Positions 33,701-42,997 of a stretch of 53,688 nucleotides of DNA are shown here, in pieces. Under the pieces are notes generated by a model. The model was not told the DNA's origin. It was given only the letters and a program-made list of their open reading frames with translations, and made no database searches. Each line of letters opens with the position of its first letter. The stretch's first letter is position 1. The stretch comes from JAVJSU01 sp040219275 (lineage in GTDB: Bacteria; Chloroflexota; Anaerolineae; Aggregatilineales; Phototrophicaceae), in assembly GCA_040219275.1 (NCBI GenBank), contig JAVJSU010000017.1, positions 1-53,688 of the forward strand, given 5' to 3'. The translations under genes and the position numbers were made by a program.

Positions 33701-36700
33701 TATCCGATTTTGGCGACCAGTTCCGCTGGTCCGCCGATTGCTAACCCCACAGGTAACACCATCAAGCCGGAAGTCGTCGCACCGTCATTCGTCCAGACCT
33801 CCTTGACGGGTGGCAGTATCAGTTGTACGGGTGCGGGTGGCGTTGGCTTTGGTGGTACATCTGCGGCGGCGGCGCATGTTGCGGGTATGGCGGCATTGCT
33901 CTTCACCGAGGGCAACACTGCAAACGCGGCACTAGACTCCCATTTCAATGGCAGTTTCTTGAAACCACAACGCCTTGAACTGTATTTGATGGGTCACACC
34001 ATCGACCTGCATGAAGGCTCTAGTCCGGATGGATTTGATAACACCTATGGCGCGGGTTTGACCGTACTCGGTAGCCCGTTCTACAACATCAACCAGCGCG
34101 TGAACTACACTTCATTCGCCGATCCTGATGGTACAAATGCCTTAGATGCCGAAGCCTTCTATGTCGGTAACGCGGATTTGTTCAGTACCCAGACGGGTAC
34201 ACCATCCGATCCGTTCTTCCATATCGAAACCGCGATTCAAGCGGCGATTGCGGCGGGTCGTGCGTATGTCATCCTGCAACCGGGTGAATATGCCGGTGGC
34301 TTTAGTATTCCTGACCCGACAGGTGCCAATACGTTGACGCTTTCTTCGTTCGATGGCGCGGATATTATCAACCGTTTCGGTAGTTCGATTGTCGTCACAG
34401 ATGTCGGAGATACCGGAGATGGTGGTGGTATTCATATCGATGGCGGACAGGGCATTACAGTGCAAGGGATTGACTTTACCGGATCGTCCCCACTCTATCT
34501 GACGACGGACACGCAACTGCTTGTCATTCCACCCACACCGATCTATATACGTGATGGTACTGATATCATCGTGCAAGACAACACCTTCAGCTATTTCGAT
34601 CAACCGTTACAGGTGACAAATAGTACGGGTGTCGAAATCCTGAATAACGCCTTCACCCAATTTATCATCCCCTTTACTGGCTTTGGCGTGAATATCTCTT
34701 CACTGTTTAATGCAGGGGGGATCAATGTTCAGGGCACGGGTACAGGTGCAGGCAACATGCAAACTGTCCTGATTGAAGGCAACAGCTTCACCAACAATGA
34801 AGTTCGACACACAAATAGCGCAACCCGCTATGAGGGCATCATTCGCATTGCCCGTATGGAAGCCCAGTTGTATAACAATCGCTTTGTAGATAATATCGCC
34901 GGGTCGACGATCACGATTGATCAGTGGGTAAATGAAGTCGCCACGCCAACAGCGGCAGATTATCTGGACTATGAAGTGGTAATCTATAGCTCTCTGTTTG
35001 AGGGTAATAGCCTCTTTGGTCCGTTGATCCATCTGTATCAAGGGATCAATTTCCAATTTGTCAATAACTCGGTCATCAACCACAATTTGAACTCTAATCC
35101 GAGTTTCGGTTCGATTATCTCTGTGGGTGGTGCGAATTCCGGCTTCCTTCAAGTGGCAGAACATCGCTTTAACATCATCAATAACCTGTTCTTTAACAAT
35201 GATCTTGAAGGGTCGTTGCTGGCGGTGGCAAACAACACTGCCATTCCCGCCATTACGCTGGATTGTTCGGCAATTGGCAGTAACGGGCAAAACAACGGCG
35301 TGCGTAATAGCTGGTTCATTGATCGCTTCGGTGGTTCAAGTGGCGGTCCACAGGCTGGACAGTGTAATGGTGCAGTACAAAATGCGGGCAATAACAACTT
35401 TTTCGGCTCGAATGCCGCATCAACAGTTGGTGCCGCGACATTCGTCAGCCTCAACGTGCCAGCAGCTGTTACGACATTTGAAAACGCGACATTCTTCCTG
35501 GATTATGACTTAACTAATCCATATCGGTTGTTGCCGTATGATATTCGGGGTGGTGTCATTCCCACGCCAACCGATCCACCGCCTAAAGGTGTCGATGTCG
35601 GTAGCAATGCCGCCGTCAACAGCATTCTTGGCTATGATATTCGTACACCGCCGGTGAGTGTCTTCCCGCTGGATGTGATGGGTCTGCCACGCTTGATTGA
35701 CCGCACGCCGCCTTTCACTGAAACAACAAGTGATGACATCGTTGATATTGGCGCCTACGAGCTTTCAGATCCGCAACCTGTGTCCTTCATTGATGATGAC
35801 GGGTCATTGAACCCGACCACGAGTGAAGATACAGAGGCGATCACGTTTGACATCACAGAGCGCGTACAGGGTGGTTTCCAACCCTATAGCTTTGCGTTCA
35901 CAAACTTACCGGCACTCTATGACACAAATCCGTTTAACCCGTGTGAAGGTCAGCCGATTAAGTTTGACGACATTAGCAATACCGTCACCTACTGCCCGCC
36001 CAATGATTTCCATACCAGTGGCGCTGGCACACCGGTGATTAGCTTTGACTACACCGCCAGCGGTATCCTTGATACGGGTACAACGCCGCTGGGAACCGTG
36101 ACTGTCGTCGTGCAACCGGTAAATGACGGCGTACCCACCTCGAATGCTGACACACAGGTGATCTTCACCGACCTGTCAACACAGATCAACTACCGTCTGC
36201 GTCCTTATGTGGAATTCAGTCCAGATTTCAACCTGTCTGATCCCGATGACGACGATAGCGCCGGAACACCGTCTGATGTGGATTATCCGTTCACCTTCAC
36301 GAGCTTCGTGGTGGATGCGAGTGCTCCCGGTCATGAGCCGTTGCTGTTTGGTCTGGGGTCTAGCCCCTCACAAGGCGCGATGAACAGCGCAATTGCCGCC
36401 GCAGTCAGTGGTGGGGTGTTCAACTTCACACCTGCGCCGGGTATCAGTGGTGCGATTGAATTCAGCTATAGCGTCACGGATCGTGATGGTGGCGTTGGTA
36501 ACCGCCGGGTACGTTTGGTTGTCACAACACGTCTCGCCGGACCGGGCTTACACGATGATGCCAGTCTGGACTTTGTCTATGACGACGGATGGTTGCCGTA
36601 TTACTTTGAGCCAGCAATCAACAACACATGGCATTACACCGCCACAGGCTCCTCGGTTGATTTCTACTTCATCGGCGATGCCTTCGGTATCCATGTGTAT

Positions 36701-39700
36701 GGTTTCCCCGGTGCCGCGTCTATGCAAATCAGCATTGATCCTGATGATGTGGGACCGGCAGATCCTGCAAATTACAATACTTTTGCGGAACTAACCTGTA
36801 GCAATCCAACAAAACCATCCCCTGTACCGACATCCGTCGCTGTCGCCAAGACGTTCGTCTATGGATGTACCGGCGTGGAAAGCATTCCGGGTGCACAGGA
36901 TCAACTCCATCGTCTGCGAATCACGAATGCAACACCCGGTGTTACGCTGGTCATTGATGCGATTAGCGTCCGTGATGAAGGATTGCCACCTGGTGTGTAT
37001 CAGGATGATGATTTCATGGTCAGCCATTCCCCGTTGTACAATGCGGTGACCAACCCTCTGGGCTGGACTGTCGGCGCGGCGGCACCTTCGGCTGTAGGTG
37101 GCAGTTTCTCTTATACCGGTGCCCAAAATGCGAATATGACCTTCCAGGTGGATGGTGATCTTGTAGATACAATGGTGATCTACCGGACATTAGGGCCGGG
37201 TTGGGGACCGTTTGATGTCTATGTCAACGGTGCACGCAGGGCAACTGTTCAGAATAACTCGGCTACCGTTATTTATTCACAGGCGGCGGTTGTCACAGGC
37301 ATCGGGTCAGGTATTCAAAACATCGAAATCCGTAACATCTCGCCTGCGTACATCATTATCGAAGCGATTGAGTTACTGGCGGCAGAATCGCCATTAACTG
37401 AGGGCGTGTATCCGGCAGAGGACGGACGCGTCAGTTACATCGGTGCATGGGCTGATTATGTGGATCCATCACCTAATGACGGTAGTAATCCTTCCAACGG
37501 CATCCTGCGTTACTCTGTCGATCCGAATGCGGTTGCAGTCTTCCGCATCAACGGTAGTGGCGTATCGATTGATCGAACGATGGCTACCGGATATGGTCAG
37601 ATAGAAGTTTGTCTTGGATCATCAAACTGTAAAACGTTTGGTGGAAGTTCGTCGACCCTGGTCTGGGGACAACCAGCGACGGTTCGTTCGACGATCAACA
37701 CGATTCAAACGGTCACCGTCCGTAGTCTGGATACCGGCGCAATTGGCATTGACTCAATTGAGGTGATCGGCGCAATTGCCGGGCTAGAACCGGGTTACTA
37801 CGAAGAGGTTGATCCTGCCCTCGCTTATAGTGGCGTGTGGACACCCTATGTGGTTCCGCAAGTACTGGGTGGCTCGGCGATCTATAGTAACGATCCTGAC
37901 GCAGTGATCTCTTTCCCGATAAATGCGAGCACGATGGAACGCCTTATCATCCATTATCCGGGTGGTGTGGGCTGGGGCGCGATGCGCGTCTGTGGCACCG
38001 TGTGTTCGAATATTAACCTGAGTCAAGGGACGACGTTCAATAACGTTGCACCCATCAATAAAGCGGCGCTCGGTCTGAGCAATGAGACCTTAGCGACGGT
38101 CACTATACAGAGTAATGGCGGGTTTTTTGGTATCGAAGCGATCCAGATTCTTACCGAACCCGGTCCGTTAGCGCCCGGTTACTATGAGGAAACGTCTGTT
38201 TCTACGGGCTTTGACCTCACCTATAACGGAACAGGATGGACATCCTATGCCGCACTCGGTCCGCGTGGCGGCAATATGCGCTATACGAATCTCGTTGCCA
38301 ATACCGCAACTTTCCAGGTTGTTCCAAATGATATTGATGGAATCGTCTTCTATCATACAGGTGGCGTTGGTTACGGTGGCATTCAGGTCTGTAATGGTGG
38401 CACCTGCCAGATTATTCCAAACGCATCACCTACGTTCACTTCCTATGGCAACCGGACGTTTATCAGCAAAGCATCGTTGAACTTACCTGCAAGTAGCTCA
38501 CCGTCAACAATCACGGTGAGACCAGAAACAAACGGCTTATATATCGGTCTGGAAGGTTTACACATCGTAGCAACTGATCCAGATGCCACGCCACCGAACT
38601 TCGGCGAACTGCCAGTCGGCGTGAACAAGCCGACTGTTAGCCAATTGCGCTATGCAGGGTCATGGGTACGATATACAGATGCTGTGAATATCCCCAGCGG
38701 AGTATGGGAATTCACCACTGATGCTTCCGCAGCGGTTTACTTCGTGGCGGATGGTACCGGACTGGTGATTAATCATGGTGTGTATCCTGGTTATGCGCCC
38801 TTCGAAGTCTGTGTAGACGGTAGCGAATGTAAACGCTTTAGTAGCGATGCTAGCGTCTTCGAATGGGGTGCACCCACATATGTTTGGTTTAATAGTTCGG
38901 GTGTACATAATGTAGAAATTCGTAGTATTGGTGCGGGCGTACTTGCATTCGAGTCAATCGAAGTCGTCAGCACAGCACGTCCAGTCTTAACGGCGGGCAA
39001 CTACTATGAAGAGACAAACAGTGCTTTCCAATACAACGGTTTGTGGTCACGCTGGACGTTTGGCTCTGTACTTGGCGGAACAGCACGTTATAGTCTGGAC
39101 CCGGCGGCGACAATGAGCTTCCTCGTGGATGCCACCAACGTCGATGAAATCGTGGTTTTCCATCCGCAAGGTGCGGGTTGGGGTTCCATGCAAATCTGCC
39201 GTAATACGAACGATAATTGCCAGACGATCACACTCACGAATGCGATAGATGCGTATAATGTTGCGGCACGTATCAGCACGGGTGCAGGTGCTAATGGACT
39301 GAATCTGCCCGGCGGTATATCAACAATCACTATCAAACCACTGAGTGGTTATGCAAACGTGGAAGCCATACAATTGGTGACCGCAGGCGCACTTGTGCCG
39401 GGCTACTATGAAGAAACACCACAATCCACCGGCTTCAACCTCACCTATAATGGAGGTTGGACATCCTATGCCGCACTCGGTCCGCGTGGTGGCAGTATGC
39501 GCTTAACAGCATCTACCACAGATAACGCGACCTTCTCGGTGATCCCCAACAATATCGACGGGATCGTGATTTACCACACGGGCGGTCCGGGTTATGGCGG
39601 AATGCAAGTCTGTAATGGCGGCACCTGCCAGACAATCAGTAACCCGACACCGGCTGTTTCGAGCTATGGCAATCGTACCTATATCCCGAAAGCCAACCTG

Positions 39701-41512
39701 AATCTCACGGGTGGCACACCGGTTGAGGTGACCATCCGCGCACAGACCAATGGGTTATATATCGGGTTGGAGGCACTTCAGATCATCGGTGCTGGTAGTT
39801 CCTTACCATTACTCCCCGATGGGTTGAATAGCTCTAGCTCAACGAACCTGAAATATGTGGGATCATGGTCGAGCTTCAATTACGCGGTCGTACCTCCCAA
39901 TGGTCCACTTGCTGGCACACTCACCTACTCAGGTGATCCAAGCGCCGCGATTGTCTTCCGGATCAACGGTGCCGGAGTTGCGCTCTATCGGACAATTATC
40001 TCCGGCTGGGGTGCATTTGAAATGTGTATTGATGGCAATCAATGTCAGACCTTCACCAGCACCGACCCAACAACCGTGTGGGGTCAAGCAGTCACCATGC
40101 GGGCAACTGGTGGTGTCGGTGAGCATATCGTTGAAATCCGTAGCGTGGATGGGTTGTATCTTGGTATCGAAGCCATTGAGGTACTTGATCCGATAGCCGC
40201 GTTAACACCGGGTATCTATCAGGATCATGATCCTGACCTGACCTACACCAATGTTTCAAGCGGCGGGTTGACGGACTGGACAAACTACTATGTCGTCGGC
40301 ATGAACGGAAATTCGTCGAGATACACCAATGATCCGGCAGATAGCCTGACTTTCAGCGTCAATGCGAACCTTGCACAACGTCTGGTCATCTATCATAACG
40401 GTGGCGCAGGCTGGGGAACGATGCAGGTCTGTAATGCGGGACAAGCAGATTGTGTTACCCGTAACTTAGCCACAAGTGCTTCGCTCTATGCTAATCAATG
40501 GATCATCAACATTAACAATGGTGGTGGCGCAAACGACCTTGATTTGACGGGTGCAAATGCCGCAGTCACAATCAGAACAACGGGCGGCTTAATCAGCGTT
40601 GAGGCTATCGAAGTGCGTGGCGCGGTAGGTCCGTTGCTCCCCGGTTCATACGAACAGGACAACTTCAACCTGACTTACACGGGTGCATGGGTATCCTTTG
40701 CAAGCGGGGCATATTCCGGTGGAACTGGTATCTATACCGGCACACCGGATGATCAATTGTCATTCCAGATCACCGATGCCAGCGGATTTAGCATCGTCCT
40801 GAGCCGACTTATCGCAGGTTATAGCCCCAATATACGTGTCTGCTATACCCGTGCAAGTAACGGAGATACCAACTGTAACATCACAACGGATGGTGTCGTA
40901 AGCACCGTATCGACATCAGGTATACAGCAAGATTACTATCTGTATAGCTACTATGGCTTACCGTCACGTAACGTTACCAACACAGGACCGGAAACGTATA
41001 CAGTCACGGTCAACCATAATGGTCCCACACTAACTTACCTGCTTCTGGATGCCATTCTGGTTCACGGTGAGCATAGTGGCACGTTGATGACCTCAACCAC
41101 ACCCGGTACACCGAACGGTCAACCGGTGACATATGACACAACAAGTGAGTATGTCACCTATGCACCGTCAAATCTGTGGACGAATGGCATTGCGGCGGGC
41201 TATTTCGGTAGCACTTATGACTTCACGACCAATGCTGGTGCCTTTGCACAAGCCAGTATTGAGGGCAACTCGGTCACTATCTATCAACTTGCAAGTCCGA
41301 GTAGCTCACGTAATGTACGCTTCTGTGTGGTTCAAGACGGTGGTGATCTGGCGCAAAACTTACAATGTACAAACTTCAGTCAGAATGTAGGTGTAACTGT
41401 TGTTCAATCACCGATTACGCTCTACGGTTTCGGTTACGATCAACGTGAAATCATCTTCGAGAACCGTGATTACGGATACTACTTCTTTATCGACGCACTC
41501 GCGGTCCGTTAG
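30701..41512 (+). CDS. Giant exported subtilisin-like (S8) protein with beta-helix and 12 jelly-roll-like repeats
   Basis: 3603 residues, preceded by a strong AGGAGGG ribosome binding site. Order: signal peptide (about 1-38, ending VQAQ); lectin/LamG-like domain (about 90-260); Thr/Glu/Pro/Ala-rich linker (about 285-410); second similar domain (about 410-580). Then an S8 peptidase domain with D749 (VIDTSF), H783 (GTGHGLNV), oxyanion N861 (SAGNTG) and S1054 (GGTSAAAAHVAGMAAL). After it come a right-handed beta-helix region (about 1160-1700), cadherin/Ig-like modules to about 1940, and twelve repeats to the end. The triad is complete, so proteolysis is plausible. There is no LPXTG, no C-terminal membrane helix and no type IX sorting tail, so how it is held at the surface is unclear. 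Likely a surface adhesin or polymer-degrading exoprotein. Confidence 0.9.
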   Translation: MNPTKRRLLSSVLSGLILLSMVFSLVAPFGSNQTVQAQEATDEPPVESTDSADPLAGSPTPEATQDTPPVIPVDGSTTPDDLPIIVNPSTTSYGDDFQDADTVGWSLSEGWALTSNPEDGNIYLTTNGAFETATVPGLLWDNVAVSARLGITPGNTANIALRVGAENYNVTFSADGSARLFRSLNLLAEASALEVIEADDLAPRWYDVSVQALGDTLTVSVNGVGVLTFTDSAPLAAGAVVFSSGVNNTGFIMLDDVNLQQVAASPVVTPDVPTNEAPVVVVPVPTETEVTSDIPPFVEVTAESTAEATEVVVVEATAEATDEATDETTAEATPAPENTPAVEITAEATADVEATEVVEATPEVEATDDPELTPEATPELEVTAEVTPEAESTETPEPSEEATLEPVAFSDFDGQISGWSLSEGTTILAVEDGYALSMNADSTIDPEPALFLADFRADARVNVSAPAEGEIAGGLDVNFHINGTSAYRVAFGMEEIALYSTEGGDTETGEFLLTSVPATLSYDTWYALSLTVTGGEITLTVDGADTLSYTVEDGDAAGEINFGASSALLIDDIAIYDLSVTDESAETVVPFALTDENVVKVGQALFSVLASYVESGEDAAVAVAQAHFMTLDEANRVRVQIWGVGGQSLVELGTIVAETDSVVINLDVDHVNAYASFEALIDLANRDEVAAISLPAIAVSTSVGGVERTQITQQATGGTIKPHSLDIIGANIWHEAGVLGAGVVVGVIDTSFAGASIIPERDCLNSATPVTIAGDVGDPGTGHGLNVVEVICDIAPSSTIVMYRASSVGVIDDAINRAASDQVDIIVITIDDVLGGGQSGIQSAIQSAYGSNIPVIASAGNTGATGGTIAFGYDGESGRVNVRASAGSVIDYSWVEPNGEANYPSTLSLDGEVVDSRNVRMGGSVQQYVVPERCGESCELDLEISGEGTTTIQVLAAGGEDTAVTGGTMVQLNTPSTLTTAANSPNAIAVGAVCASQAQNYPILATSSAGPPIANPTGNTIKPEVVAPSFVQTSLTGGSISCTGAGGVGFGGTSAAAAHVAGMAALLFTEGNTANAALDSHFNGSFLKPQRLELYLMGHTIDLHEGSSPDGFDNTYGAGLTVLGSPFYNINQRVNYTSFADPDGTNALDAEAFYVGNADLFSTQTGTPSDPFFHIETAIQAAIAAGRAYVILQPGEYAGGFSIPDPTGANTLTLSSFDGADIINRFGSSIVVTDVGDTGDGGGIHIDGGQGITVQGIDFTGSSPLYLTTDTQLLVIPPTPIYIRDGTDIIVQDNTFSYFDQPLQVTNSTGVEILNNAFTQFIIPFTGFGVNISSLFNAGGINVQGTGTGAGNMQTVLIEGNSFTNNEVRHTNSATRYEGIIRIARMEAQLYNNRFVDNIAGSTITIDQWVNEVATPTAADYLDYEVVIYSSLFEGNSLFGPLIHLYQGINFQFVNNSVINHNLNSNPSFGSIISVGGANSGFLQVAEHRFNIINNLFFNNDLEGSLLAVANNTAIPAITLDCSAIGSNGQNNGVRNSWFIDRFGGSSGGPQAGQCNGAVQNAGNNNFFGSNAASTVGAATFVSLNVPAAVTTFENATFFLDYDLTNPYRLLPYDIRGGVIPTPTDPPPKGVDVGSNAAVNSILGYDIRTPPVSVFPLDVMGLPRLIDRTPPFTETTSDDIVDIGAYELSDPQPVSFIDDDGSLNPTTSEDTEAITFDITERVQGGFQPYSFAFTNLPALYDTNPFNPCEGQPIKFDDISNTVTYCPPNDFHTSGAGTPVISFDYTASGILDTGTTPLGTVTVVVQPVNDGVPTSNADTQVIFTDLSTQINYRLRPYVEFSPDFNLSDPDDDDSAGTPSDVDYPFTFTSFVVDASAPGHEPLLFGLGSSPSQGAMNSAIAAAVSGGVFNFTPAPGISGAIEFSYSVTDRDGGVGNRRVRLVVTTRLAGPGLHDDASLDFVYDDGWLPYYFEPAINNTWHYTATGSSVDFYFIGDAFGIHVYGFPGAASMQISIDPDDVGPADPANYNTFAELTCSNPTKPSPVPTSVAVAKTFVYGCTGVESIPGAQDQLHRLRITNATPGVTLVIDAISVRDEGLPPGVYQDDDFMVSHSPLYNAVTNPLGWTVGAAAPSAVGGSFSYTGAQNANMTFQVDGDLVDTMVIYRTLGPGWGPFDVYVNGARRATVQNNSATVIYSQAAVVTGIGSGIQNIEIRNISPAYIIIEAIELLAAESPLTEGVYPAEDGRVSYIGAWADYVDPSPNDGSNPSNGILRYSVDPNAVAVFRINGSGVSIDRTMATGYGQIEVCLGSSNCKTFGGSSSTLVWGQPATVRSTINTIQTVTVRSLDTGAIGIDSIEVIGAIAGLEPGYYEEVDPALAYSGVWTPYVVPQVLGGSAIYSNDPDAVISFPINASTMERLIIHYPGGVGWGAMRVCGTVCSNINLSQGTTFNNVAPINKAALGLSNETLATVTIQSNGGFFGIEAIQILTEPGPLAPGYYEETSVSTGFDLTYNGTGWTSYAALGPRGGNMRYTNLVANTATFQVVPNDIDGIVFYHTGGVGYGGIQVCNGGTCQIIPNASPTFTSYGNRTFISKASLNLPASSSPSTITVRPETNGLYIGLEGLHIVATDPDATPPNFGELPVGVNKPTVSQLRYAGSWVRYTDAVNIPSGVWEFTTDASAAVYFVADGTGLVINHGVYPGYAPFEVCVDGSECKRFSSDASVFEWGAPTYVWFNSSGVHNVEIRSIGAGVLAFESIEVVSTARPVLTAGNYYEETNSAFQYNGLWSRWTFGSVLGGTARYSLDPAATMSFLVDATNVDEIVVFHPQGAGWGSMQICRNTNDNCQTITLTNAIDAYNVAARISTGAGANGLNLPGGISTITIKPLSGYANVEAIQLVTAGALVPGYYEETPQSTGFNLTYNGGWTSYAALGPRGGSMRLTASTTDNATFSVIPNNIDGIVIYHTGGPGYGGMQVCNGGTCQTISNPTPAVSSYGNRTYIPKANLNLTGGTPVEVTIRAQTNGLYIGLEALQIIGAGSSLPLLPDGLNSSSSTNLKYVGSWSSFNYAVVPPNGPLAGTLTYSGDPSAAIVFRINGAGVALYRTIISGWGAFEMCIDGNQCQTFTSTDPTTVWGQAVTMRATGGVGEHIVEIRSVDGLYLGIEAIEVLDPIAALTPGIYQDHDPDLTYTNVSSGGLTDWTNYYVVGMNGNSSRYTNDPADSLTFSVNANLAQRLVIYHNGGAGWGTMQVCNAGQADCVTRNLATSASLYANQWIININNGGGANDLDLTGANAAVTIRTTGGLISVEAIEVRGAVGPLLPGSYEQDNFNLTYTGAWVSFASGAYSGGTGIYTGTPDDQLSFQITDASGFSIVLSRLIAGYSPNIRVCYTRASNGDTNCNITTDGVVSTVSTSGIQQDYYLYSYYGLPSRNVTNTGPETYTVTVNHNGPTLTYLLLDAILVHGEHSGTLMTSTTPGTPNGQPVTYDTTSEYVTYAPSNLWTNGIAAGYFGSTYDFTTNAGAFAQASIEGNSVTIYQLASPSSSRNVRFCVVQDGGDLAQNLQCTNFSQNVGVTVVQSPITLYGFGYDQREIIFENRDYGYYFFIDALAVR
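31567..31925 (+). repeat. Low-complexity linker-coding tract (Thr/Glu/Pro/Ala)
   Basis: Inside the giant gene, about 120 codons repeat short units of EATAE, EATPE and EVTAE type. This gives an extended acidic, Thr-rich linker of the sort that is glycosylated or spans the cell wall in other bacteria. The codon pattern GAAGCGAC/GAAGCAAC recurs, so length may vary by slippage. Confidence 0.75.
36544..41512 (+). repeat. Twelve tandem ~115-150-residue repeats in the giant protein
   Basis: Approximate unit starts: 36544, 36983, 37391, 37781, 38164, 38605, 38981, 39389, 39803, 40199, 40631 and 41078. Most units run L-x-PGYYEE, YxGxW, GG-xxYS, a mid GWGxMQVC, and end GIEAIEV. Ten units carry a Cys pair 3-15 residues apart in the mid hairpin (for example VCNGGTCQ). 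The layout resembles galactose-binding-like jelly-roll modules. Unit 5 (38164) and unit 8 (39389) are close copies even at DNA level (CCTATGCCGCACTCGGTCCG in both), 1.22 kb apart. Confidence 0.85.
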
Positions 41513-41540
41513 TCCATACACATACGAATAAACGTTAGCT

Positions 41541-41580
41541 ATACTGGTCTGTAGGTTGTTTATACAGACCAGTATCTTTG
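41541..41580 (+). terminator. Hairpin between the giant gene and the lipoprotein gene
   Basis: A perfect 13-bp stem (ATACTGGTCTGTA 41541-41553, TACAGACCAGTAT 41563-41575) with a 9-base loop is followed by CTTTG. The T-run is short, so it may end most transcripts while letting some pass into the lipoprotein gene. Confidence 0.65.
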
Positions 41581-41643
41581 TCTGGTGGTTATGTAACCAT
41601 CAACCGAATTGAACATGATAAATGAAGAAAGAGGAAAACAGAC

Positions 41644-42858
41644 GTGAAGCTCAATCAATATAAGGGTTACGGCGTTTTCTTAATCGCTTTACTGATCCTG
41701 CCGTTGCTCATCGCAGGGTGTGGCGGGGATGATAGCCCGGATGAAAGTGCCTTACCGACTCGCGTCGTCGTGAGTGATGCGACTGCCGAAGTCACCGAAA
41801 ATTCTCCGGCTGAATTACCTTCGCAAACACCGGAAATGACCGACGAAGTCTCTACTGAAAATAACACACCGCCGCAGGAGGCTTCTTCTACGCCGGAAGG
41901 CACAGCGGAATCTGCGCCACCGCCTGTAGACGCGCCACCTAATTTTAACCAGCAGGGCGGAGATGCCACGGAAGACCCCAATGGTGCGCCTGTCGGTCCG
42001 CCGATAAGCAGTACATCTATGCCGTCTAATGCGGGACCAGCTGGATTAAACGCGAACGCGACGACTGATTTTTCTGGTTTAAGCGTGGGTGATTCACTTT
42101 TAGTTTCCGGCATATTGAGCATCGTGGATGGAACAGATGCCGAGGTTGCCATTTTGACCGATGTCAACGGCGTGACGCTCGAAGTCGAAACACCGCTTGG
42201 CATGGCGCAACCGATGGATGGTCAGCAGGTCGATATGGTCGGCGAAATCGTTGAGGCAAGCCGGGGAACGGGTGCAGAATTTGCGATCCTCCCCAACGCC
42301 ATTACCTCTGCTAACGGGTTGGGAGGCGACGCACCGACGGGTGACGGTAACACCAACAATGCACCACCCGCGCCCGGCAACGGCGATGTGCCTAATTTCC
42401 CCGGCGTAGGAACGAGCGATGAAGTGCTTGATATTGAACTGGAGAGTGACTTAACCGCGCTAGGAGCGTATGATGCGCTCGGTCAGCAAATATCCGACTC
42501 ATTGGAAGGTAGCATCTGGTTTAGCGTAACTGGTTCAGAATCGTCTGGCTGGACGCTTGAATTCATCAATCTCGATGAACAATTGATGACGCGCTACACC
42601 GTCAATACAGAAGGGCAGGTCACACGCTCCGGTGGGTTGCCCGCCACGCCAATCAGCGAAAATGAAGACCTTGCGATTGACCGCAGATTGGTCGTGGTCG
42701 ATAGTGATGATGTTACCGCACAGTTGAGCGAGGCGAATAACACGCCCTTCGGGTCACCGTTAATCACTTTGCTGGTTGATGCCGGGGGTGGTATTTCATG
42801 GGTGGTTTCTGGACCAGAAGCCCTCACGTTTGATGCAACACAACCGCTTGACGACTAA
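41644..42858 (+). CDS. Lipoprotein with disordered linker and OB-like domain
   Basis: 404 residues. A lipoprotein signal ends in LIAGC (Cys at 26), so the protein is anchored outside the membrane. Residues about 27-135 are Thr/Pro/Glu/Ser-rich and disordered, like the linker of the giant protein. At about 140-225 a small beta-barrel-like domain (VGDSLLVSGILSIVDGTDAE, then VDMVGEIVEASRGTGAEF) resembles OB/DUF5666-type folds. A C-terminal domain (about 258-400) is mixed alpha/beta. No catalytic motif was seen. It is 131 bases after the giant gene in the same direction and may serve with it at the surface (inference). Confidence 0.75.
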   Translation: MKLNQYKGYGVFLIALLILPLLIAGCGGDDSPDESALPTRVVVSDATAEVTENSPAELPSQTPEMTDEVSTENNTPPQEASSTPEGTAESAPPPVDAPPNFNQQGGDATEDPNGAPVGPPISSTSMPSNAGPAGLNANATTDFSGLSVGDSLLVSGILSIVDGTDAEVAILTDVNGVTLEVETPLGMAQPMDGQQVDMVGEIVEASRGTGAEFAILPNAITSANGLGGDAPTGDGNTNNAPPAPGNGDVPNFPGVGTSDEVLDIELESDLTALGAYDALGQQISDSLEGSIWFSVTGSESSGWTLEFINLDEQLMTRYTVNTEGQVTRSGGLPATPISENEDLAIDRRLVVVDSDDVTAQLSEANNTPFGSPLITLLVDAGGGISWVVSGPEALTFDATQPLDD

Positions 42859-42896
42859 ACGCGGGGTTGCCACACGAAAAGCATAACAAGATTACG

Positions 42897-42928
42897 ATGG
42901 AGCGCACAGTTGCGCTCCATTTTATTTT
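42897..42928 (+). terminator. Terminator of the lipoprotein gene
   Basis: ATGGAGCGCA (42897-42906) and TGCGCTCCAT (42911-42920) form a 10-bp stem with a 4-base loop, followed by TTTATTTT. Confidence 0.88.
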
Positions 42929-42997
42929 GGGAATGACGAATATTTGTTACACTAGAACAAATGAACGTTATAAATTTAGCAGAATTTTTGAGGTGCG

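Noticed and set aside
41667..42203. 178-codon minus-strand reading frame
   Set aside because: Antisense of the lipoprotein linker; low-complexity Ser/Val-rich translation.
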